A stretch of DNA of 6,075 nucleotides from positions 1 to 6,075 of the forward strand of contig CALWMT010000169.1 in NCBI GenBank assembly GCA_944382045.1, given 5' to 3'. Within the stretch, counting starts at the first letter, position 1. Every line of letters starts with the position of its first letter. Both the position numbers and the translations under genes were made by a program. Source of the DNA: an uncultured Enterocloster sp. GTDB taxonomy: Bacteria > Bacillota > Clostridia > Lachnospirales > Lachnospiraceae. Below the pieces are notes generated by a model. It was not told the DNA's origin and did not search any database. It was given only the letters and a program-made list of their open reading frames with translations. Below are positions 1 through 5,934 of the stretch, piece by piece.

Positions 1-11
1 CGAGCCGACAG

Positions 12-83
12 AAATCCCGCGGCGATGCCGCAGGCGAGCCTCCAAAAAAATCCCGCGGCGATGCCGCCAGGCGAGCCTTCAAA
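12..83. repeat. Tandem repeat, about 36 bp period, two full copies plus a partial one
   Basis: Two adjacent copies (12-47 and 48-83) share the core AAATCCCGCGGCGATGCCGC followed by AGGCGAGCC, with one extra C at 68 and a few changes at the 3' end. Positions 1-6 (CGAGCC) match 35-40 and 72-77, so the array probably continues left of the window. Each copy contains the perfect inverted repeat GCGGC-GAT-GCCGC (19-31 and 55-67), able to form a 5-bp stem with a 3-base loop. The one-base insertion changes the reading frame between copies, which argues against the repeat being conserved protein-coding sequence. It resembles the short palindromic intergenic repeats (REP-like) seen in many bacteria; family membership is not shown here. 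Confidence 0.75.
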
Positions 84-94
84 TCACCCAAACA

Positions 95-103
95 AAAGAA
101 AGG
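95..103 (+). promoter_or_regulatory. Ribosome binding site of the NlpC/P60 lipoprotein
   Basis: AAAGAAAGG lies 11 bases before the ATG at 115. It is a moderate Shine-Dalgarno match, but it selects the ATG that directly precedes the signal peptide over the earlier in-frame ATGs at 25 and 61, which lie inside the tandem repeat. Confidence 0.55.
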
Positions 104-114
104 TCCCCACCCCT

Positions 115-1716
115 ATGAAATACATCCCTCGTCACCCCATCCCATACACCCCCGCCGCCATCCTTCTGGCGGCAGCCCTCACGGGCTGCTCCGCCTCATC
201 CCTCCAGAACGCTGCGGCCCCTGCATCCTCCTCCAACGCCATAGTCATCGAGACTGTGCCGGAGACCATCGCCCCTCTGGGCCTGGAAGGGCAGATCCTT
301 CCGGGCCTTGACGACGTGGATTTGCCCGATGCGGAGCCGGCTCCGGAATACCTTCGCATCGGCGTCCGCCATGAGATTGTGAAGAAGGTTCAGCAGCGTT
401 TGATGGATCTGGGCTTTATGGACAACGACGAGCCCACGGACTACTACGGGGAGGCCACCCAGCAGGCTGTGATCCATTTTCAGAGGCAGAACGAGCTCCC
501 CATGGACGGAATCGTGGGAAATACCACATGGGATGCCCTGATGGCGGAGGACGCCAAGTATTATGCGGTGTCCAAGGGAACAGAGGGCGAGGACATCAAG
601 AGAATCCAGCAGCGCCTTTACGAGCTGGGTTATCTGGCCTCGGCGGATCTGGTGACGGGGAACTTCGGCGATTCCACGGAGACCGCCGTGCTGAAGCTGC
701 AGGAGATCAACGGGCTGACCCAGGACGGAAAGGTGGGCCAGCAGACATTCAACCTGCTCTACAGCGATGAGATCAAGCCCAACTACCTCTCCTACGGGGA
801 GCACAGCGAGGTGGTCCTGGCCTGCCAGGAGCGCCTAAAGGAGCTGGGATATCTCACCACCACGCCGGACGGGGCCTTTGGCCAGGATACCATTGTGGCG
901 GTGAAGCAGTTCCAGGCCAGAAACGATCTGGTTGTGGACGGCTACCTGGGGCCCTCCACCCGGATGCTCCTAGAGAGCGGGGACGCAAGGCCCAACGGCA
1001 TGATGCTGGGCGAGGAGGGCGACGCCATCACCCGGGTACAGGAGCTTCTCAGCAAATACGGCTACCTGTCCTCCGCCAATGTGACGGGATACTACGGGGA
1101 GATCACGGAAAATGCGGTGCGGAGCTTCCAGTCAAGAAACGGCCTGACAGCTGATGGACTGGTGGGCGTGCAGACCATGGCGAAGCTTACCGGGGACGAC
1201 GTGCGCCGGGCTGCTGCGGGAAGCTCCGGCGGGACATCCAGCGGAGGCGGCCAGTCCAGCTCTTCCGGACGGGGCCAGAGCTCTGCAGGCGCAGGATCCG
1301 CAGGAACCACAGGCGGAAGCACGACCCAGACGCCGCCGCCACCGCCGCCATCGGGAAGCGGCGTGTCCGCCCTGATATCTGCGGCCACGTCCCGGCTGGG
1401 ATGCCCCTATGTGTGGGGAGCCAAGGGGCCCAATTCCTTTGACTGCTCCGGATTTGTGTACTGGTGCCTGAACCAGGCAGGGGTGAGCCAGAGCTATCTG
1501 ACCTCCTCGGGCTGGCGCAATCCGGGAAGATATACAAAGGTAAGCAGCTTTAACGATATACAGGCAGGAGATATTGTGGTGGTAAGAGGCCATGTGGGAA
1601 TCGCCGCCGGCGGAGGCATGGTCATCGACGCCTCCTCCAGTAACGGACGGGTGGTGCACAGGAGCTTGAGCCAGTGGTGGGCCAACAACTTTATCTGCGC
1701 CTGGAGGATTTTCTAA
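115..1716 (+). CDS. Lipoprotein with four peptidoglycan-binding domains and an NlpC/P60 endopeptidase domain
   Basis: A 533-residue protein, probably an exported wall hydrolase that cuts peptidoglycan stem peptides (family activity: gamma-D-Glu to diamino acid bond). The start at 115 is chosen because the signal peptide follows at once; in-frame codons from 25 read through repeat DNA. The hydrophobic stretch at residues 13-24 ends in the lipobox LTGC, so Cys25 would be lipid-anchored. Four PG_binding_1-like repeats lie at about 86-143, 157-215, 230-287 and 301-358, each with a QxRLxxLGY-like helix, an xGxFG/YYG turn and a DGxVGxxT-like end. A Ser/Gly linker and a run of seven prolines (about 366-415) lead to NlpC/P60 (416-533), with catalytic Cys444 in FDCSG and His493 in GHVG. 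The usual third His position appears to be Asp505. Its stop overlaps an ATG (TAATG), and the response regulator's ribosome binding site follows within 3 bases, so co-transcription is likely. Domain calls are firm; the exact bond cut is inference. Confidence 0.92.
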   Translation: MKYIPRHPIPYTPAAILLAAALTGCSASSLQNAAAPASSSNAIVIETVPETIAPLGLEGQILPGLDDVDLPDAEPAPEYLRIGVRHEIVKKVQQRLMDLGFMDNDEPTDYYGEATQQAVIHFQRQNELPMDGIVGNTTWDALMAEDAKYYAVSKGTEGEDIKRIQQRLYELGYLASADLVTGNFGDSTETAVLKLQEINGLTQDGKVGQQTFNLLYSDEIKPNYLSYGEHSEVVLACQERLKELGYLTTTPDGAFGQDTIVAVKQFQARNDLVVDGYLGPSTRMLLESGDARPNGMMLGEEGDAITRVQELLSKYGYLSSANVTGYYGEITENAVRSFQSRNGLTADGLVGVQTMAKLTGDDVRRAAAGSSGGTSSGGGQSSSSGRGQSSAGAGSAGTTGGSTTQTPPPPPPSGSGVSALISAATSRLGCPYVWGAKGPNSFDCSGFVYWCLNQAGVSQSYLTSSGWRNPGRYTKVSSFNDIQAGDIVVVRGHVGIAAGGGMVIDASSSNGRVVHRSLSQWWANNFICAWRIF

Positions 1717-1718
1717 TG

Positions 1719-1725
1719 AAGGAGG
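1719..1725 (+). promoter_or_regulatory. Strong ribosome binding site of the response regulator
   Basis: A consensus AAGGAGG sits 8 bases before the ATG at 1734 and 2 bases after the stop of the hydrolase gene. It decides the start: the other in-frame ATG at 1716, overlapping the previous stop, lies upstream of this site and would add MKEEWD before the conserved receiver-domain beginning MQTILVCDDD. Confidence 0.85.
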
Positions 1726-1733
1726 AATGGGAT

Positions 1734-2429
1734 ATGCAGACCATACTGGTATGTGATGACGACAAGCAGATTGTGGAGGCCATTGATATTTATCTCACCG
1801 GGGAAGGCTATCAGGTGATCAAGGCCTACGACGGATACGAGGCCCTGGATGCCCTGGCGGACAACAAGGTGGATCTGCTGATTATGGATGTGATGATGCC
1901 GGGACTGGACGGGATCCGAACCACTCTCAAGGTGCGGGAGACCAGCAGCATTCCCATTATCATCCTCTCAGCAAAATCCGAGGACACAGACAAGATTCTG
2001 GGGCTCAACATCGGAGCGGACGACTACATAACAAAGCCCTTTAATCCCCTGGAGCTGGTGGCGCGGGTAAAGTCCCAGCTCAGGCGCTACACCCAGCTGG
2101 GAAATATGACCCAGCAGAATGAGGGCCAGGTATACAAGTGCGGGGGCCTTCAGATCAATGACGACAACAAGGAGGTGACGGTGGACGGGGAGCCCATCAA
2201 GCTCACGCCCATCGAGTACAATATCCTTCTTCTGCTGGTGAAAAATGCGGGCAAGGTATTTTCCATTGATGAGATCTATGAGCAGATATGGAATGAGGAG
2301 GCCATCGGGGCGGACAACACGGTGGCCGTACATATCCGCCATATCCGGGAGAAGATCGAGATCAATCCCAGGGAGCCCAAGTACCTGAAGGTGGTATGGG
2401 GCGTGGGATATAAGATTGAAAAGCAGTAG
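1734..2429 (+). CDS. OmpR/PhoB-family response regulator (VanR-like)
   Basis: A 231-residue two-component transcription factor of normal family length. The receiver domain (about 1-118) has the acidic pocket D8-D9-D10, phospho-acceptor Asp52 in IMDVMMPGLDG, Ser79 in the switch position (LSAKSED), and Lys101 in the ITKPF motif. After a short linker (about 119-131), a winged-helix DNA-binding domain (about 132-229) shows the family marks KLTPIEYNILLLL, a recognition-helix region TVAVHIRHIREKIE, and the C-terminal wing VVWGVGYKIE. All catalytic residues are present, so it should be phosphorylated by the kinase encoded 8 bp downstream. It would act in the cytoplasm by binding direct repeats in target promoters. 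Targets are unknown; the hydrolase gene directly upstream is a reasonable guess. The VanR resemblance is to the subfamily and does not imply glycopeptide resistance: no vanH, vanA or vanX homologue is in the window. Confidence 0.96.
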   Translation: MQTILVCDDDKQIVEAIDIYLTGEGYQVIKAYDGYEALDALADNKVDLLIMDVMMPGLDGIRTTLKVRETSSIPIIILSAKSEDTDKILGLNIGADDYITKPFNPLELVARVKSQLRRYTQLGNMTQQNEGQVYKCGGLQINDDNKEVTVDGEPIKLTPIEYNILLLLVKNAGKVFSIDEIYEQIWNEEAIGADNTVAVHIRHIREKIEINPREPKYLKVVWGVGYKIEKQ

Positions 2430-2437
2430 GTGGATGT

Positions 2438-4897
2438 ATGGCAGAGACGAGGAAAAAGCTTCGAAGAAAAAAGGCGCTGCTGACACTTCTGCATATCGTG
2501 TTCATGCTCTGCCTGATTGCCGGTGTCAGCGCCATGTATCTCAGCGCCAATTATGGCAGAGGCATCAAGTGGATTTTTGATGACGTGTATGAGGACTCGG
2601 AATCCTTCAGTCAGCAGCTGGGAGCAGATATTTCCAATATATTTACATATGCAGGCTATAAGGAGATGTTTGAGACCAACGGCAGACTGGATATGTATAA
2701 GCCCATCATGACCACAACCAATGGCCCAGGGGATCTGGAGGAGTGGACCCTGGACGATGTGATCCGCTATGGGAAAATTATGGGTTATTATCTGGACAGC
2801 AATTATGATGTGGCCGGAGCGCCCTGGTCGATGAACGAGGAAGACCAGGAAACGGAGGTGGACATTACCTATCATACAGATAATCCCAGCTTTTTCGAGG
2901 CAACCGGACTGCAGCCTAGGATGACCAAGTATGATTTGGTGATGGTGCTTTTGGACCAGCTGGGGAAATATTATAAGACCTACAATTATTATATGGAGGG
3001 CGGTACAAATTTTTATTTCCGCATCAGCTATACCAGCGACGATGAGGAGGAGAAGCTCTACACCAATGTGGAGGATATGCCCATCGAGGAGATGCGGGAT
3101 GTGGGAAAATATTTGTATATACAGGGAAACACCATCGAAATTCACAGCAATCTGTCCGTGATTCCGGACAATGCTGCTACGCTCTTGGAGCTCTGGAATC
3201 CATACAATAATGATCAGAATTATATGATTGTGGCGGTGAATACGGCCTATCCAAGCAATGATGCCTATGCAGAGCAGGCAGCCGCCTATGCAGCGGACCG
3301 GAACGCATATATTCTCGGCATGGGAGGCGTGATTCTGGGACTTCTCGGCTGCTTTGCCACACTGCTTTTCATGGCGATTTTTTCTGGACATGAGGAGGAG
3401 GGATCGGAGGAGATCCGCCTCTATCCGATTGATGAGATGTATACGGAGGGCTTTCTCCTGCTGTGGGCAGCGGGCTCAGCCGCGGCGATTGCCCTGCTGC
3501 GCTTCTGCGGCCCGTGGTTCGTGGGGCTGTTTGCCATGGAGGAGCAGTGGGGATACTGGGATAAGGTGATCATAATTGTCGCCGTGTACGTGAGCATTCT
3601 CCTGTGCGGGTTCTCCCTGGTGCGCCGCTATAAGGCGAGACAGCTTTGGGGACACAGCCTGCTAAAGAGGATGACGGTTTCCCTGCAGGACTACGTGGGA
3701 CGCGTATCCTTTGCGGCCCGCATTGGAATGCTGTATCTTACCTTTTTGATTGGAAATGGAGCGGCCTTGTGGGGAATGGTATTTCTCTTTGCAAACCGGG
3801 AGGACAATCCGATCTACCATTGGCTTTTCATAGGACTCCTGCTGGTGCTGGCGGCTGCGGATATTTTGATTTTCCATTCCATGTTTAAAAAGGCAGTGCA
3901 GAGAGATCTGCTGGATGACGCAATCCGAAACATATCCCGGGGAGACACCAATTACCGTATTGACACAGTGCGGCTCAGCGGCAAGGAGCGGGATATGGGC
4001 GAGCACATCAACAATATCAGCAGCGGCCTGGGAACAGCTCTGATGGAGCAGGTGAAGAGTGAGCGCATGAAGGCGGATTTGATTACCAACGTGTCCCACG
4101 ACATCAAGACGCCTCTCACCTCCATCATCAACTATGTGGACCTGATCAAGCGGGAAAAAATCGAAAATCCGAAGGTATTGGCCTACCTGGAGGTGCTGGA
4201 TCAAAAGTCCCAGCGGCTTAAGACGCTGACAGAGGATCTGGTGGAGGCCTCCAAGGCCAGCTCCGGAAACCTCAAGCTGGAGATGACAGACATTAATCTG
4301 GTGGAGCTGGTCCAGCAGACCAACGGGGAATTTGAGGAGCGCTTCGAGCAGCGCCATCTGGAGCTGGTGTCCGGCCTCTCGGAGGATGCGCTGATTATCC
4401 GGGCGGACGGCAGGCGCCTGTGGCGGGTTCTGGAAAATCTGTACACCAATACATTTAAGTACGCCATGGAGCGGAGCCGGGTCTATGTGGATGTGAAGGA
4501 GGAGGAAGGCCGAGCCCTGTTTACCATCAAAAATATATCGGAGAAGCCCCTCAACATAAGCCCCGACGAGCTGACGGAGCGGTTTGTGCGGGGAGATGTA
4601 TCCAGAACCACGGAGGGAAGCGGCCTGGGACTCTCTATCGCCCAGAGCTTGACGGAGCTTCAGGGCGGGATATTTAAAATTGAGATAGACGGTGATTTGT
4701 TTAAGGCTTCTGTGGATTTCCCGCTGGAGCGGTGTGAGCGCAAGGGGGAGAAGCTCCCAGGGGAAGCTCAGGAGACGCTGACAGAGTCTGAGGAAGGTTC
4801 TAACGGACAGGAGGCGGGGCAGGAGGAGCCTGCTGCACTTTTAGAAAATGAAGGCCCGGATGTCCCGGCGGACTCCGATGGGCAGAGCACAGAATAG
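2438..4897 (+). CDS. Sensor histidine kinase with large extracytoplasmic domain and six predicted membrane segments
   Basis: An 819-residue membrane kinase that should phosphorylate the regulator encoded just upstream (8-bp gap; AGGTGG at 2428-2433 serves the ATG with a tight 4-base spacing). A basic N-terminus precedes TM1 (about 14-36). A cysteine-free, Tyr/Asp/Glu-rich outer domain spans about 38-288. Five further hydrophobic segments lie at about 291-316, 337-366, 376-395, 428-452 and 459-482. A HAMP-like linker (about 483-540) leads to the dimerisation helix with phospho-acceptor His554 in NVSHDIKTPL. In the ATPase domain, the N box has Asn671 (NLYTNTFKYA), the F box is ERFVRGD (714-720) and the G2 box is GSGLGLSIA (727-735). 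The usual DxGxG G1 motif is absent; KNISEKPL (698-705) occupies that position, as in VanS-like kinases, which often carry an N-rich variant. After the catalytic fold (ends about 763) comes an acidic, Glu/Gly/Gln-rich tail of about 55 residues. The signal sensed is not evident. The six-segment count is read by eye, but an even number fits a cytoplasmic kinase. Confidence 0.94.
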   Translation: MAETRKKLRRKKALLTLLHIVFMLCLIAGVSAMYLSANYGRGIKWIFDDVYEDSESFSQQLGADISNIFTYAGYKEMFETNGRLDMYKPIMTTTNGPGDLEEWTLDDVIRYGKIMGYYLDSNYDVAGAPWSMNEEDQETEVDITYHTDNPSFFEATGLQPRMTKYDLVMVLLDQLGKYYKTYNYYMEGGTNFYFRISYTSDDEEEKLYTNVEDMPIEEMRDVGKYLYIQGNTIEIHSNLSVIPDNAATLLELWNPYNNDQNYMIVAVNTAYPSNDAYAEQAAAYAADRNAYILGMGGVILGLLGCFATLLFMAIFSGHEEEGSEEIRLYPIDEMYTEGFLLLWAAGSAAAIALLRFCGPWFVGLFAMEEQWGYWDKVIIIVAVYVSILLCGFSLVRRYKARQLWGHSLLKRMTVSLQDYVGRVSFAARIGMLYLTFLIGNGAALWGMVFLFANREDNPIYHWLFIGLLLVLAAADILIFHSMFKKAVQRDLLDDAIRNISRGDTNYRIDTVRLSGKERDMGEHINNISSGLGTALMEQVKSERMKADLITNVSHDIKTPLTSIINYVDLIKREKIENPKVLAYLEVLDQKSQRLKTLTEDLVEASKASSGNLKLEMTDINLVELVQQTNGEFEERFEQRHLELVSGLSEDALIIRADGRRLWRVLENLYTNTFKYAMERSRVYVDVKEEEGRALFTIKNISEKPLNISPDELTERFVRGDVSRTTEGSGLGLSIAQSLTELQGGIFKIEIDGDLFKASVDFPLERCERKGEKLPGEAQETLTESEEGSNGQEAGQEEPAALLENEGPDVPADSDGQSTE

Positions 4898-4911
4898 AAC
4901 AGCTGACGCAT

Positions 4912-4959
4912 AAAAAACAGGAAGGCTTCCTGACAGCAGGGAGGACTTCCTGTTTTTTT
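4912..4959. terminator. Bidirectional intrinsic terminator between convergent genes
   Basis: AAAAAACAGGAAG (4912-4924) is perfectly complementary to CTTCCTGTTTTTT (4946-4958), and the T-run continues to 4959. The intervening 21 bases extend the hairpin: CTTCCTG (4926-4932) pairs with CAGGGAG (4937-4943), with one G-U pair, around an ACAG loop. The T-run ends plus-strand transcripts from the kinase operon, whose stop is 15 bases upstream. Read on the minus strand, the A-run becomes a U-tract that would end the phosphotransferase transcript, whose stop lies about 45 bases away. Confidence 0.9.
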
Positions 4960-5003
4960 GCATCCAGCAGCGCGCGCATCCTGCGGCGGCTGTTCAGCGG
5001 CTT

Positions 5004-5753
5004 TTATTGATACTCAAACACATTGACCCAGCTCTCAAGGAGATCCTTCTCCTCGGGTCTCTTGTAGGAGAGCTGAGCGGCGGCCACGATGGGGAGCCAT
5101 CCCTGTACGTAGCGCTTCTCTGTGCCTGTCTTCTCACAGAAGATGTCCATGTACAGCTCAGCCTTCTTCTTGTCCTTTAAGGCCAGCAGAAGGTAGGTTC
5201 TCGCTACATCGGCGCTGGCATTGCCCTGGGAGGCGTGAACCCAGTCAATGACGTACAGCTTTCCATCATCCCCAACAATGATGTTGGAGGGGTTGAAGTC
5301 GCCGTGGCAGAGCTTTGTGTGCTTGGGCATGCCATCCAAACGGGTCTGAAGCTCATAGCGCTGACTGTCGTCCAGCTGCTCGACGGCCTTTAAGGAACGC
5401 ATGGTCTTTTCCTTGAGCTTGTTGAGAAGAGGGCATGCCTGAGCATGAATGTGAAGGTGGAGGTCCACCATCTGCTCCATGTACTCCTCCAGCTTATCCG
5501 GATTCTCCTCCATAAGCTCCTCCAGGGTACGGCCCGGCACATACTCCTTGATGAGGGCCCAGCGGCCATCCACGGAGGTGAAGCCCAGGATCTTGGGAAC
5601 ATTCAGGGCTTCGATGGTCTCTACGCGGGCATTGCAGAGGGCCTCGTTCAGAACCTCGGCCTTGGGGAATCCTTCGCAGAATTCCTTGATGACAGTGTCC
5701 CCATCCCGGTAGATGGTTTTCTTGGCACTGCTGAAAATAAGTTCTTTCGCCAT
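5004..5753 (-). CDS. APH/choline-kinase-family phosphotransferase
   Basis: A 249-residue cytoplasmic kinase-fold protein, expected to move a phosphate from a nucleotide to a small hydroxylated molecule. The substrate is unknown; sugars, choline and aminoglycosides are all used in this family. Visible motifs are a probable nucleotide-binding Lys23 (VIKEF), possible paired Glu37, hinge ALIKEYVPG (66-74), catalytic loop HGDFNPSN (150-157) with Asp152 as base and Asn157 as metal ligand, and metal-binding Asp170 in VIDW. The start ATG at 5753 has GGAAGGAG nine bases upstream. An in-frame GTG at 5774 would add seven residues but places the ribosome binding site inside the gene. It appears to be a single-gene unit converging on the terminator at 4912-4959. 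The motifs do not justify calling it an antibiotic-resistance gene: the family is wide, and this copy sits among ordinary chromosomal genes without mobile elements. Confidence 0.9.
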   Translation of the reverse strand: MAKELIFSSAKKTIYRDGDTVIKEFCEGFPKAEVLNEALCNARVETIEALNVPKILGFTSVDGRWALIKEYVPGRTLEELMEENPDKLEEYMEQMVDLHLHIHAQACPLLNKLKEKTMRSLKAVEQLDDSQRYELQTRLDGMPKHTKLCHGDFNPSNIIVGDDGKLYVIDWVHASQGNASADVARTYLLLALKDKKKAELYMDIFCEKTGTEKRYVQGWLPIVAAAQLSYKRPEEKDLLESWVNVFEYQ

Positions 5754-5762
5754 AATTATACT

Positions 5763-5770
5763 CTCCTTCC
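5763..5770 (-). promoter_or_regulatory. Ribosome binding site of the phosphotransferase
   Basis: On the minus strand GGAAGGAG ends nine bases before the ATG whose first base is 5753. This favours that start over the in-frame GTG at 5774, which lies upstream of the site. Confidence 0.8.
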
Positions 5771-5798
5771 ACACTGAGTAGCAGCAGATAATCGCTCC

Positions 5799-5819
5799 TG
5801 CGGCGGGCAGTCCGCCGCA
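5799..5819. promoter_or_regulatory. Perfect G/C-rich inverted repeat upstream of the phosphotransferase
   Basis: TGCGGCGG (5799-5806) and CCGCCGCA (5812-5819) are perfectly complementary around GCAGT. The palindrome lies 46 bases before the start codon, in otherwise A/T-rich intergenic DNA. If the candidate promoter at 5823-5850 is right, transcription would begin at about 5816, inside the right arm, so it could work as a DNA operator over the start site rather than as a full RNA hairpin. If transcription starts further up, it would be a stable 5'-leader hairpin. It lacks a T-run immediately after it on the minus strand, so it is not a convincing terminator there. Confidence 0.55.
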
Positions 5820-5822
5820 CTG

Positions 5823-5850
5823 ATTTTATTCTACTACAAGCAGTTGAAAA
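5823..5850 (-). promoter_or_regulatory. Candidate sigma-A-type promoter for the phosphotransferase
   Basis: On the minus strand TTTTCA (5850-5845) and TAAAAT (5828-5823) are separated by 16 bases, matching four of six and five of six consensus positions. They sit in the A/T-rich stretch at about 5822-5888, the natural place for a promoter between the two minus-strand genes. Other A/T-rich hexamers nearby (TTGTTA further upstream) make the exact assignment uncertain. Confidence 0.35.
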
Positions 5851-5890
5851 AGTACATACCTAATTTGATAAATTTTTAACAAATTTTGCG

Positions 5891-5931
5891 GCCTGGGAAA
5901 GGGCTCTTGCCCGGGCATCCTTCTGCCGGGC
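5891..5931 (-). terminator. Structured G/C-rich region after the right-edge gene, possible weak terminator
   Basis: Just past the stop of the right-edge gene, several competing stems can be drawn. GCCCGG (5909-5914) pairs with CCGGGC (5926-5931), extended by CA/TG past a one-base bulge. GCCTGGG (5891-5897) pairs with CCCGGGC (5910-5916) with one mismatch. GGGC/GCCC (5901-5904 with 5909-5912) closes a four-base loop and is followed on the minus strand by TTT. No long U-tract follows any of them, so termination here is uncertain. Confidence 0.3.
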
Positions 5932-5934
5932 TGC

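Noticed and set aside
1..90. CRISPR array
   Set aside because: The units abut with no variable spacers, and only about two copies are visible.
25..114. N-terminal extension of the lipoprotein gene to the ATG at 25
   Set aside because: The added 30 residues come from tandem-repeat DNA that changes frame between copies, and they would put a charged stretch before the lipoprotein signal peptide.
196..804. Open frame of 202 codons on the minus strand opposite the hydrolase
   Set aside because: It lies fully antisense to clear peptidoglycan-binding repeats, its Leu/Val/His-rich product mirrors those codons, and no domain is visible.
2276..3391. Open frame of 371 codons on the minus strand opposite the kinase
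   Set aside because: It is antisense to a well-supported kinase gene, rich in His/Ile from reversed kinase codons, has no recognisable domain, and crosses the regulator/kinase junction. It is a by-product of codon bias.
3662..4357. Open frame of 231 codons on the minus strand opposite the kinase catalytic region
   Set aside because: It is antisense to the conserved HisKA region and has no motif of its own.
1734..4897. Glycopeptide-resistance (van) locus
   Set aside because: The regulator and kinase resemble VanR/VanS only at subfamily level, and no resistance ligase, dehydrogenase or dipeptidase gene is present.
5445..5777. Plus-strand open frame of 110 codons opposite the phosphotransferase
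   Set aside because: It is the complement of the phosphotransferase N-terminal half, with no ribosome binding site or domain.
4979..5806. Direct repeat TCCTGCGGCGG (4979-4989 and 5796-5806) flanking the phosphotransferase as a possible insertion-site duplication
   Set aside because: Eleven G/C-rich bases can recur by chance here, no inverted ends or transposase accompany them, and the second copy is part of the palindrome.
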